Of a stretch of DNA of 64,000 nucleotides, positions 36,929 to 45,418 are shown one piece after another. Source of the stretch: Chitinophagaceae bacterium (GTDB lineage: Bacteria; Bacteroidota; Bacteroidia; Chitinophagales; Chitinophagaceae). The position numbers and the translations under genes were made by a program. The notes beneath the pieces were generated by a model. That model ran no database searches and had not been told where the DNA came from. It worked only from the letters and a program-made list of their open reading frames with translations. How positions within the stretch are numbered: the stretch's first letter is position 1; every line of letters begins with the position of its first letter. The DNA lies in NCBI GenBank assembly GCA_947476485.1, contig CANJQU010000001.1:27635-91634 (forward strand). Reading direction: 5' to 3'.

Positions 36929-37684
36929 TCACTTTTCGGCAGTATACAATGTTGTCACACCAAAGGTCAGTGCCCGTGCTTTAGCATTTTTAAAGCCACA
37001 TTGTTGCAGTATCTCGCAAAACCGATTGCCTTCGGGGAACGCCATTACAGATTCGGGAAGGTAGGTATAAGCCTTACTGTGTTTGGACACCAGTTTGCCG
37101 AGCGTTGGCAGTATGTATCGGAAATAGAATTGGTACAACTGTTTGATGCCCGGCCGGGTGGGGTGGGAGAACTCCAGGATCACAACTTTACCTCCCGCGC
37201 GCAATACGCGGCACATTTCGGAAAGGCCGGCTTCCAGGTGCTCAAAGTTGCGCACACCATAAGCGCACATCACGGCATCAAATTCTCCCGTGGCGAAGGG
37301 CATTGCTTCGCTGTCTCCGGTATTTAAGGATATTGTCTGCTGCAGGTTCAGCTCAGCAATTTTCTTACGCCCCACTTCCAGCATTCCTTCTGATATATCT
37401 ACCCCTGTTATTTTTTTCGGCTTTATGGTTTTGGCGGCGGCGATGGCCATGTCCCCGGTGCCGGTGGCTACGTCCAGTATGGCTTGTGGCTTTATTTGTG
37501 CTACTTCAGCAATGGCTTTTTTGCGCCAGCCTTTGTCTATACCCATCGACAGAAAATGGTTCAGGAAGTCGTAGCGGCCGGCTATATTATTAAACATCTC
37601 GGCTACTTGCGCTTTCTTGCTTAAATTTGAGGCGGTATCGGGCACTATTTTGGCGGCCGGGTTGCTAACTGGAGTAGATTGCAT
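36929..37684 (-). CDS. ubiE: Demethylmenaquinone methyltransferase (UbiE/MenG)
   Basis: MFNNIAGRYDFLNHFLSMGIDKGWRKKAI, ILDVATGTGDMAIAA, YGVRNFEHLEAGLSEMCRVLRAGGKVVILEFS. Confidence 0.95.
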   Translation of the reverse strand: MQSTPVSNPAAKIVPDTASNLSKKAQVAEMFNNIAGRYDFLNHFLSMGIDKGWRKKAIAEVAQIKPQAILDVATGTGDMAIAAAKTIKPKKITGVDISEGMLEVGRKKIAELNLQQTISLNTGDSEAMPFATGEFDAVMCAYGVRNFEHLEAGLSEMCRVLRAGGKVVILEFSHPTRPGIKQLYQFYFRYILPTLGKLVSKHSKAYTYLPESVMAFPEGNRFCEILQQCGFKNAKARALTFGVTTLYTAEK

Positions 37685-37791
37685 TATTGCAAAAGTACGG
37701 CATAAGTGGTTTAACCGCAAAGGCACAAAGGCGCTAACGCCAATGTTTAAGAGAACTTTGCGGCTCCGCGCCTTAGCGGTAAAACGAAAAC

Positions 37792-38424
37792 ATGGAAATA
37801 AAAACAGCGAAATATATTATCAGTAGCCCCAAGGTTGAAGGCTGCCCAAAGCCGGATATGCCGGAGTATGCCTTTATAGGCCGATCCAACGTGGGCAAGT
37901 CGTCGCTGATAAATATGCTCACTAACCAGAGCAAGCTGGCCAAAACGTCTAATACCCCCGGCAAAACACAGCTCATCAACCACTTCCTTATCAACAATTC
38001 GTTCTATATCGTAGATCTTCCCGGATATGGTTTTGCGAAGGTATCGCAGAACACCCGCTCCACGTGGGAGAAAATGATAGCCGGTTATCTGCAACAGCGC
38101 ACCAACCTGGTGACAGTGTTTGTGCTGATAGACAGCCGTCATGAACCGCAAAACATAGACCTCGCATTCCTGCGCAAGCTGGGAGCATGGGGTGTGCCGT
38201 TCAACGTCATCTTCACCAAGGCCGATAAAAGCACCCAGCGCGAGGCCGCAAAGCATGCCCGCCAGTTTATTGAGGCCATGAAAAAAGAATGGGAGTTCAT
38301 ACCACGCAGCTTTATTACCAGTGCTATAAAATTCCTGGGCCGCAAAGAGATACTCGCCTATATCGATGAAATGAATAAGGACTTTAAGCTGGAAGAAATT
38401 GTGAAGCCGGAGAAGGAAGGATAA
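37792..38424 (+). CDS. ysxC: Ribosome biogenesis GTP-binding protein YihA/YsxC
   Basis: EYAFIGRSNVGKSSLINMLTNQSKLAKTSNTPGKTQLINHF, VDLPGYGFAKVS, IFTKADKS. Confidence 0.95.
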   Translation: MEIKTAKYIISSPKVEGCPKPDMPEYAFIGRSNVGKSSLINMLTNQSKLAKTSNTPGKTQLINHFLINNSFYIVDLPGYGFAKVSQNTRSTWEKMIAGYLQQRTNLVTVFVLIDSRHEPQNIDLAFLRKLGAWGVPFNVIFTKADKSTQREAAKHARQFIEAMKKEWEFIPRSFITSAIKFLGRKEILAYIDEMNKDFKLEEIVKPEKEG

Positions 38425-38477
38425 TGTTCGAGATTGGGTTTCAACTAAGATTTATAGACCAAACACAGTTTTGAGGT

Positions 38478-38960
38478 ATGTTTATTGAAAGCAGTTTTGA
38501 AATTATCTATGAATCGGGTGATGGTTTTGTAAAGCGTCATATTGGAGTTAATACAAGCGCACCGGATTACACGCTCATCGAGACCATTGCAAAAGAAAAA
38601 GCGAATAAGGGCGATAGGGTGGAGATATTACCTGAGATTCACCAGATGGAAACTGCACTTCGCGCAATTCTTCTGAAAAATGTGAAGGAAAATAAGAATC
38701 CCGACTTACGAATTAATGGACAATACGTCGAAGTAAAGGACCCGATCATACCTTATGGAAAAAACTCTATTGGTAATATCATCAATCTCGCAGCTGCCCA
38801 AGCAGATAATATAATTGTAAATATTGACGATGATAATGTTTCTGAATTCAAATTATACAGAATTGCAAATGGTAAGCTAAAGCAGATAAAAAATTTGCAA
38901 TCAATTGAATTCAGGCATCGAGATAAATACCTTGCGTTTAGTAAAAGAACAGGCGGCTGA
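38478..38960 (+). CDS. CdiA C-terminal-like tRNA nuclease domain protein (predicted PD-(D/E)XK-type fold)
   Basis: HQMETALRAILLKNVKENKNPDLRINGQYVEVKDP with D-x9-ExK; stand-alone 160-aa ORF. Confidence 0.6.
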   Translation: MFIESSFEIIYESGDGFVKRHIGVNTSAPDYTLIETIAKEKANKGDRVEILPEIHQMETALRAILLKNVKENKNPDLRINGQYVEVKDPIIPYGKNSIGNIINLAAAQADNIIVNIDDDNVSEFKLYRIANGKLKQIKNLQSIEFRHRDKYLAFSKRTGG

Positions 38961-38970
38961 CGCCGCCTGT
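38949..38970. repeat. Hairpin ACAGGCGGC-TGAC-GCCGCCTGT containing the stop codon of the preceding gene
   Basis: 9-bp perfect arms; followed by near-palindrome GTGATGCCTCGCAAGGCTTCAC. Confidence 0.7.
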
Positions 38971-39052
38971 AGGAGTGATGCCTCGCAAGGCTTCACAATA
39001 CAAATATACAATTTTCTTAAAAAATCAGCGCAAAAGAAAAATACCAGCTAGC

Positions 39053-39104
39053 ATCGATGAAATGAATGGTCGTTAAGCTGGAAGAAATTGTGCAGCCGGA
39101 GAAG
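39053..39104 (+). pseudogene. Decayed duplicate of the ysxC 3' end
   Basis: ATCGATGAAATGAAT...AAGCTGGAAGAAATTGTGCAGCCGGAGAAG matches 38362-38415 apart from a short internal block and one substitution. Confidence 0.85.
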
Positions 39105-39212
39105 TTGTCTGAACCTTGATTTATTTGATTATCATGATTAACTTGATTGGTGAATAATTTTGTTCTTTCTACTCCTTTCTATTATACCTTTAGTTTACTA
39201 AAATTTATCATT

Positions 39213-39701
39213 ATGAGTAGTGAGAAAGCCATTCTTGCGGGAGGTTGTTTCTGGGGTGTGGAAGAATTGATCAGGCATCAGCCCGGAGTTATTTCCACGG
39301 TGGTGGGTTATACAGGCGGCGATGTGCCCAATGCCACTTACCAGAATCATGGTACACATGCCGAAGGCATAGAGGTAACCTTTGATCCCGATAAATTGTC
39401 TTATCGCAAGCTGCTGGAATATTTCTTCATGATACATGATCCTACCACGAAAAACAGGCAGGGTAATGATAAGGGGACTTCATACAGGTCGGCTATATTT
39501 TACAACAATGAGAGCCAGCGGGAAACTGCAAAGGCATTGATAGCTGAAATGGATGCCTCGGGTAAATGGCCTGGAAAGGTGGAGACTGAAGTAGTGCCGG
39601 CAACTGATTTCTGGAATGCAGAAGCTGAGCACCAGGATTATTTGCAAAAACATCCTTACGGATATACATGCCATTTTGAAAGGCCGAACTGGAAGCTATA
39701 G
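39213..39701 (+). CDS. msrA: Peptide-methionine (S)-S-oxide reductase
   Basis: [64 protein letters not shown]. Confidence 0.95.
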   Translation: MSSEKAILAGGCFWGVEELIRHQPGVISTVVGYTGGDVPNATYQNHGTHAEGIEVTFDPDKLSYRKLLEYFFMIHDPTTKNRQGNDKGTSYRSAIFYNNESQRETAKALIAEMDASGKWPGKVETEVVPATDFWNAEAEHQDYLQKHPYGYTCHFERPNWKL

Positions 39702-39858
39702 ATATTAATCTCGACCGCCAGTTATACACCTTGTGCATACTGATCGTAATGCATCGGTAGGGGTTGGGTGGATACATTTGGGTGGCAGATGTCAGCGGAT
39801 AGCGCTCATGGAATGATTTTTTTAGCGACTTCGTATATTCGAATAAATATAACACCCC

Positions 39859-40317
39859 ATGAGCCAGAATACTCCATACATCCTGATGCTGGAGGACGAT
39901 AGTGACGACCGTCATATCACCCAGGTTTTTTTTACCGAAAAAGGATACAATGTTGGGCTGGAGTTTATGACCGACCCTACGAGGGTTTTACCTTACCTGG
40001 AGACCCTGCTGGTCAAAGACCTCCTGCTTCCGCGGCTTATTTTACTTGATAAGAATGTGCCATTGCTGAGCGGTATTGATGTGTTGAAGCAGATCAAAGC
40101 TCACCCTGTGCTGCGATCTATACCTGTGGTGATGATCAGCGGCTCTTCCAACCAGGACGAGGTAAATGAGTGCTATCGCCTTGGTGTCAACTCATTTATT
40201 ACCAAGCCATTTACCAACGACCTGACTGCAAAAACAATAGATTCATTTGTGAGCTATTGGTTTGGTACGGTAGATCTGCCGGTAGTGGCGAATAATGTAT
40301 TGCATGAATTTCATTAA
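39859..40317 (+). CDS. Response regulator receiver-domain protein (stand-alone)
   Basis: ILMLEDDSDDRHITQVFF, LILLDKNVPLLSGIDVLKQIK, VVMISGSSNQDE, FITKPF. Confidence 0.9.
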   Translation: MSQNTPYILMLEDDSDDRHITQVFFTEKGYNVGLEFMTDPTRVLPYLETLLVKDLLLPRLILLDKNVPLLSGIDVLKQIKAHPVLRSIPVVMISGSSNQDEVNECYRLGVNSFITKPFTNDLTAKTIDSFVSYWFGTVDLPVVANNVLHEFH

Positions 40318-40329
40318 GTGCAGATATTC

Positions 40330-40644
40330 TCAGACGATCTTAATGCTACCTGTGACGTGATTTTTCAAAGTGTCACGGAGAAAGCCTTTTAAACTTAAAT
40401 CTTCGTCAAGTTCAGGCCAATGAATACCGGTGCCTTTGCCAATGAGCTCATAGGTATTCAATGCAGATGCAGATGCATTGTAAAGGCGGGGATACTTGGA
40501 TATTTTCTCCTGTAGTACCGTACCTGTATTGAGAATTATTAAAAGAATATCCATATCGGGATGCACATCAATCTCCCTGATCCTTATTCCTTCATCGTAA
40601 ATGAGCTGCTCTAAGGAATCATAACTATTGACTAAAGTATCCAT
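40330..40644 (-). CDS. DUF2442 domain-containing protein
   Basis: YPRLYNASASALNTYELIGKGTGIHWPELDEDLSLKGFL matches the DUF2442 C-terminus; start taken as Met at 40644, overlapping the DUF4160 relic. Confidence 0.8.
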   Translation of the reverse strand: MDTLVNSYDSLEQLIYDEGIRIREIDVHPDMDILLIILNTGTVLQEKISKYPRLYNASASALNTYELIGKGTGIHWPELDEDLSLKGFLRDTLKNHVTGSIKIV

Positions 40645-40863
40645 GCCATTGTGTTTTAAATTTCTCCAAATATTCAAATACAATAATTGTTATTTGCTTT
40701 ATTTCCGCATTCGTAAAACCATTCAAATAAGCAACCTTTGATATTGGCTCCAACCATATTTTACCTTCTGCATCTCCCTTTTTTACGTGAATGTGAGCAG
40801 GCTCATTTCCTTCATCAGAATAAAAAAGAACCTGAACCCATCTTTGTTTAGCACGGTTGGTAT
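40625..40863 (-). pseudogene. Decayed DUF4160 gene (frameshifted, ATA in place of ATG)
   Basis: Composite reading (I)PTVLNKDGFRFFF / YSDEGNEPAHIHVKKGDAEGKIWLEPISKVAYLNGFTNAEIKQITIIVFEYLEKFKTQWHGYFSQ*; frames join if one T is added to the T6 run. Confidence 0.8.
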
Positions 40864-41075
40864 TAGTCTAAATTACCTATTATTAATCAAATTCCCGAAA
40901 TCACTTCAGACATGAAGTTGAAGAGGCATAGTTATATGAAGGACGGACCAGTATTTCGTTAACTATCATGCAGATATCATTCTCCACAATACATAGCGCA
41001 TTTACCCCATCCGATTATAAGGAATAAAAATAAATCAGTATTTTAGTTGCATTAGTTACCCCAAAAATTGAGTTC

Positions 41076-41534
41076 ATGGAAATTACTCTTAATCCGGTTG
41101 CCACTATACGCAACTCCCGCATCGAAGCTACAGACGACTACTGGGGCGAAGTAATAACAGAGATAACGCTGGCAGACCATATACCTACAGAGGCTTTTGA
41201 GAATATTGAGAAATATTCCCACCTGGAGGTGATCTTTTACTTCGATAAGGCGGAGGAAGAGAATATGGTGTATTCCGGGAGGCCACGGGGCAACATAGAC
41301 TATCCGGTAATGGGGATATTCAGCCAGCGCAAAAAAGACAGGCCAAACAGGATCGGGCTAACGACTGCGGAACTGATAGCGCATAATGGCCGCAGCATTA
41401 TTGTAAAGGGCCTTGATGCCATCGATGGCACACCTGTGCTGGACATTAAGCCGGCGGTCAAAGAGTTTGAACCCCGTAAAGAGGTAATGCAGCCTATATG
41501 GGTTGCCGACCTGATGAAGGATTATTGGAAATAG
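41076..41534 (+). CDS. TsaA/TrmO-like SAM-dependent methyltransferase
   Basis: GRPRGNIDYPVMGIFSQRKKDRPNRIGLTTAELIAHNGRSIIVKGLDAIDGTPVLDIKPAV. Confidence 0.88.
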   Translation: MEITLNPVATIRNSRIEATDDYWGEVITEITLADHIPTEAFENIEKYSHLEVIFYFDKAEEENMVYSGRPRGNIDYPVMGIFSQRKKDRPNRIGLTTAELIAHNGRSIIVKGLDAIDGTPVLDIKPAVKEFEPRKEVMQPIWVADLMKDYWK

Positions 41535-41589
41535 TATCAGATATTATTGTGTGCTAAAACCGAGAAAAGAAGCTCTGGCGGAGGCCATA

Positions 41590-41620
41590 GGTGTCCCACA
41601 CCTTTGAGGTCTGGGACACC
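41590..41620. repeat. Inverted repeat GGTGTCCCACACC-TTTGA-GGTCTGGGACACC
   Basis: Same family as 311-342; one arm mismatch. Confidence 0.8.
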
Positions 41621-41634
41621 TACGTCAAATGTAA

Positions 41635-41662
41635 AAAGCCCCAAACTCGCGTTCGGGGCTTT
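41635..41662 (-). terminator. Hairpin AAAGCCCC-AAACTCGCGTTC-GGGGCTTT downstream of hppA
   Basis: 8-bp perfect arms flanked by A/T runs. Confidence 0.7.
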
Positions 41663-41683
41663 CCTGTATAATGAAGCAACTAT

Positions 41684-43930
41684 TTAGATCGTGTAATGTG
41701 CAACCTGGCCTGCCTGGGCATTTGCTGGAGCAACATAGGTTACTGCCTTTGCAGCCTTTGGCGCAGCAACTGCATGAGCGGCCTTGCCGCCGTGTATCTT
41801 GGCAATGGTGGGTGCAATAACCAGCGCCACGATAGACATCAGCTTGATGAGGATGTTCATTGATGGGCCGGAAGTATCTTTGAATGGATCACCTACAGTA
41901 TCACCGGTTACAGAAGCCTTGTGTGGTTCTGATTTTTTGTAGAATATCTCGCCGTTTATCTCCACGCCTTTCTCAAATGATTTCTTAGCGTTGTCCCATG
42001 CACCACCGGCATTGTTCTGGAACATACCCATAAGCACACCGCTCACGGTAGCGCCTGCAAGGAACCCACCAAGAACCTCAGGGCCCATCAGGAAGCCGAT
42101 AGCGAGCGGAGAGATAATGGTAATAGCGCCTGGAAGCACCATTTTCTTAAGTGATGCATTGGTAGAGATCGCAACACATTTGTCATACTCTGGTTTGCCG
42201 GTACCTTCCATAATGCCGGGGATAGTGCGGAACTGGCGGCGAACTTCCTCAACCATTGCCATTGCGGCCTCACCTACGGCGCGAATAGCGAGGGAAGAGA
42301 AGATAAACGGTATCATACCACCTACGAACAAACCAGCCAGCACATCAGCATGGTAGATGTTGATAGCGTTATGCAGGTCAAAGCCATTCTTTTCCACAAC
42401 TCCTACGTAAGCAGCAAACAGTGCCAGCGAGGTAAGTGCGGCAGATGCGATCGCAAAGCCTTTACCGGTAGCGGCAGTAGTATTACCCACGGCGTCAAGG
42501 ATGTCTGTTTTCTCACGTACTTCTTTAGGCAGTTCGCTCATTTCGGCAATACCACCTGCGTTATCTGCGATCGGGCCGAAAGCATCGATAGCGAGCTGCA
42601 TAGCTGTAGTTGCCATCATACCTGCTGCGGCAATAGCTACACCATAAAGACCTGCACAATAGTGCGCACCATAGATACCTGCGGCAAGCACTAATATTGG
42701 TAAGAATGTACTTTCCATACCTACGGCAAGACCACCGATGATGTTGGTTGCGCTGCCTGTAGATGACTGGCGGATAATGCTGAGTACCGGGCGCTTGCCC
42801 ATAGCTGTATAATACTCAGTGATCATACTCATTAAAGTACCAACGGCAAGGCCCACCATGATAGCGCCGATTACGCCATTCCTGGAAAAATGAATATCCC
42901 TTAATATCATATCTTCAGGCATCAGGTATGTTACCAGGAAATAAGAGCAAATTGCTGTAAGTACTATCGACCCCCAGTTGCCCATATTCAGTGCGTTCTG
43001 TACGGCTTTAGTGCTCAGGCCGGCGCTTTCTGATATCCTTACGAACAATGTTCCGATCATTGACAGCACAATACCTGTACCCGCTATCAGCATAGGAAGC
43101 AATATTGGAGCAAAGCCGTTGAACTGGTCTACAGAAACAGTTTCCTGTCCGAGTACCATCGTTGCAAGCACGGTAGCAACATAAGAACCGAAAAGGTCTG
43201 CGCCCATACCAGCTACGTCACCCACGTTATCACCCACGTTATCTGCAATTGTTGCTGGGTTACGTGGATCATCTTCCGGGATGCCTGCTTCTACCTTGCC
43301 CACCAGGTCGGCGCCTACGTCGGCAGCCTTGGTGTAGATACCACCGCCCACGCGGGCAAAAAGAGCGATGCTCTCCGCGCCCAGCGAAAAGCCGGTCAGC
43401 ACTTCGATGGCCAGTTTCACATTATCACCGTTGGCAACACTGGAAGTAGCAGTGAACACCTCGGGGGCAAATATTTTCAATAGGACAATGAATAACCCAC
43501 CCAGTCCCAGTACTGCGAGGCCGGCAACTCCAAGACCCATTACAGACCCGCCGCCAAAAGACACCGCCAGCGCTTTGCTGAGGCTGGTGCGTGCAGCGTG
43601 TGCGGTACGTACATTCGCCTTAGTAGCTATGCGCATGCCGATAAAACCTGCGAAAGCGCTGAAAAAAGCACCGATGACAAAGGCCACAGCTATGATCCAA
43701 CTGGAGCTGCTATAGCCCATCACTGCCAATAACAAGGCTGCGATAACAACGAAGTAAGCAAGCACTTTGTACTCTGCTTTAAGGAATGCCATAGCGCCTT
43801 CGGCTATATACTGGGCAATTTCTTTCATGCGGTCATTGCCGGCGTCTTGCCTGGTAACCCATGCGCTTTTCAGGAAAGTGTAAAGCAATGCCAAAATACC
43901 AAATGCAGGTACGAGGTAAAAAAGATTCAT
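41684..43930 (-). CDS. hppA: Membrane-bound sodium/proton-translocating pyrophosphatase
   Basis: [74 protein letters not shown]. Confidence 0.96.
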   Translation of the reverse strand: MNLFYLVPAFGILALLYTFLKSAWVTRQDAGNDRMKEIAQYIAEGAMAFLKAEYKVLAYFVVIAALLLAVMGYSSSSWIIAVAFVIGAFFSAFAGFIGMRIATKANVRTAHAARTSLSKALAVSFGGGSVMGLGVAGLAVLGLGGLFIVLLKIFAPEVFTATSSVANGDNVKLAIEVLTGFSLGAESIALFARVGGGIYTKAADVGADLVGKVEAGIPEDDPRNPATIADNVGDNVGDVAGMGADLFGSYVATVLATMVLGQETVSVDQFNGFAPILLPMLIAGTGIVLSMIGTLFVRISESAGLSTKAVQNALNMGNWGSIVLTAICSYFLVTYLMPEDMILRDIHFSRNGVIGAIMVGLAVGTLMSMITEYYTAMGKRPVLSIIRQSSTGSATNIIGGLAVGMESTFLPILVLAAGIYGAHYCAGLYGVAIAAAGMMATTAMQLAIDAFGPIADNAGGIAEMSELPKEVREKTDILDAVGNTTAATGKGFAIASAALTSLALFAAYVGVVEKNGFDLHNAINIYHADVLAGLFVGGMIPFIFSSLAIRAVGEAAMAMVEEVRRQFRTIPGIMEGTGKPEYDKCVAISTNASLKKMVLPGAITIISPLAIGFLMGPEVLGGFLAGATVSGVLMGMFQNNAGGAWDNAKKSFEKGVEINGEIFYKKSEPHKASVTGDTVGDPFKDTSGPSMNILIKLMSIVALVIAPTIAKIHGGKAAHAVAAPKAAKAVTYVAPANAQAGQVAHYTI

Positions 43931-44201
43931 AATTTGAATGTGTTGTTAAATTTGAGTGTGCAAATATAGGAGTTTGTTGGTAAAATCATAAACCATTTTA
44001 TAAAGTAGCGCCTGACCCTTGCGGGCGCCCAAAACACAATACAGAACAATAGATCTGCGTCCGAAACCTAAATGCTCCTCGGGTTGTTTTTTCCAGTATT
44101 GGCAATTGAGAATCCTGGGAATTGCAGGTGAATTGGTATATCATTATAGCTATATAATAGGATAATGAACCGGAATATATAAATTAGCGTTTAGTTCGCT
44201 T

Positions 44202-44840
44202 ATGTTTGGCCGTATTGTAAAAAGAACAATAATCGTATTCACCCTGCTCCTTATCGGCCTGATATGGGGTGTAAATTATATTGTCAACTCGTCCACAAAA
44301 AAGCAGATGTTCTATGATGTGGCCTCGATACCTAAGAACAAAGTGGGGCTGCTGCTCGGCACAGCAAAATATAATGACAAGGCAAGAAATATAGTAAATA
44401 TCTATTACCAGAACCGGATAGACGCGGCGGTTGCACTATACATGGCTGGCAAAGTAGACTATATAATAGTGAGCGGCGACAGCAACACCATCTACTACAA
44501 CGAGCCGGTGCTGATGCGCAATGACCTCATAGCCCGTGGTGTACCGGCAAAGAAGATATTTATGGATAATGCAGGATTCCGTACGCTCGATAGCATATTA
44601 CGTTGCAGAGACATCTTCGGTCAAGAGCAGTTTACGATCATTTCGCAGGCATTTCATGATCAGCGCGCACTGTATATAGCTAATCATAAAGGAGTGCGTA
44701 CCGTAGCTTTCAGCGCTCAGGACGGCGACACCTACTGGTTTTCTATACTCAGGGAGAAGTTTGCACGGGTGAAAATGGTTTACGATCTTATCCAGAATAC
44801 GCAGGCTAAATATTATGGGGAGAAGGTAGAGATAAAGTAA
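44202..44840 (+). CDS. SanA/YdcF/ElyC family (DUF218) envelope protein
   Basis: GLLLGTAKY, YIIVSGDSNTIYYNEPVLMRNDLIARGVPAKKIFMDNAGFRTLDSILRC, FTIISQAFHDQRALYIANHKG. Confidence 0.9.
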   Translation: MFGRIVKRTIIVFTLLLIGLIWGVNYIVNSSTKKQMFYDVASIPKNKVGLLLGTAKYNDKARNIVNIYYQNRIDAAVALYMAGKVDYIIVSGDSNTIYYNEPVLMRNDLIARGVPAKKIFMDNAGFRTLDSILRCRDIFGQEQFTIISQAFHDQRALYIANHKGVRTVAFSAQDGDTYWFSILREKFARVKMVYDLIQNTQAKYYGEKVEIK

Positions 44841-44969
44841 AACCCAATCTCACCCCTGCCCCCCTAAAGGGACTATTTTATAAAAACTAAGAGCATTGAT
44901 AGGACTGCATTTCAGAGCTTTTTTGTTTTTAAGGGGACGGCTAAGGGGGACGCTTTAATTAACGTTATT

Positions 44970-45053
44970 TGATCTTCGAAATTGGCAGACGCATTGTGAT
45001 CAGGTGGCAGCATTCGCAAGGATATGTTGGTTCGAAGCTAGTCCGGGGCACCA
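44970..45053 (+). pseudogene. Degenerate tRNA-Leu(CAG)-like sequence, 5' acceptor strand missing
   Basis: CGAAATTGGCAGACGC (D arm), ATCAGGT anticodon loop, CATTCGCAAGGATAT variable arm, GGTTCGAAGC T arm, CCGGGGCACCA 3' end; upstream TTATTTG cannot pair with CCGGGGC. Confidence 0.7.
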
Positions 45054-45073
45054 AAACCACAAATCAAAACCTC

Positions 45074-45110
45074 ATTCCTGCCAATGGCTTGAGGTTTTTT
45101 TTTATTTCGG
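45074..45110 (+). terminator. Rho-independent terminator downstream of the tRNA-like relic
   Basis: AACCTCATTCCTGCCAATGGCTTGAGGTTTTTTTTT. Confidence 0.65.
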
Positions 45111-45418
45111 ACGTTTTTTGGGGCGTTTTGAAACAAACAAATGCAACTAATTTGAGGTGTTGGTAGAAAATAAGTAGGCTGTTAAGGCTTCTTCGCAATG
45201 ATTTTACTTTTAGGATAAAAGAACCGACAGTATTTTCTAACAACATTCACTATGTCTCTTAATGTTCCGTCAGTAGCTAACACTTGTAGCAAAGTAAGCC
45301 CGGTAATTATGTTTTTTTGTAAATCACTGTGCTTTCCCACAAAAAGCAAAGGCCACCCTTCCGGAGCAATCTCTGATTTTGAGTGTTTTTTTTATTCTCA
45401 AATCAGCACATTTTCAAA

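Noticed and set aside
44969-45166. 65-aa plus-strand ORF
   Set aside because: Overlaps the tRNA-Leu-like relic and its terminator; no coding signal.
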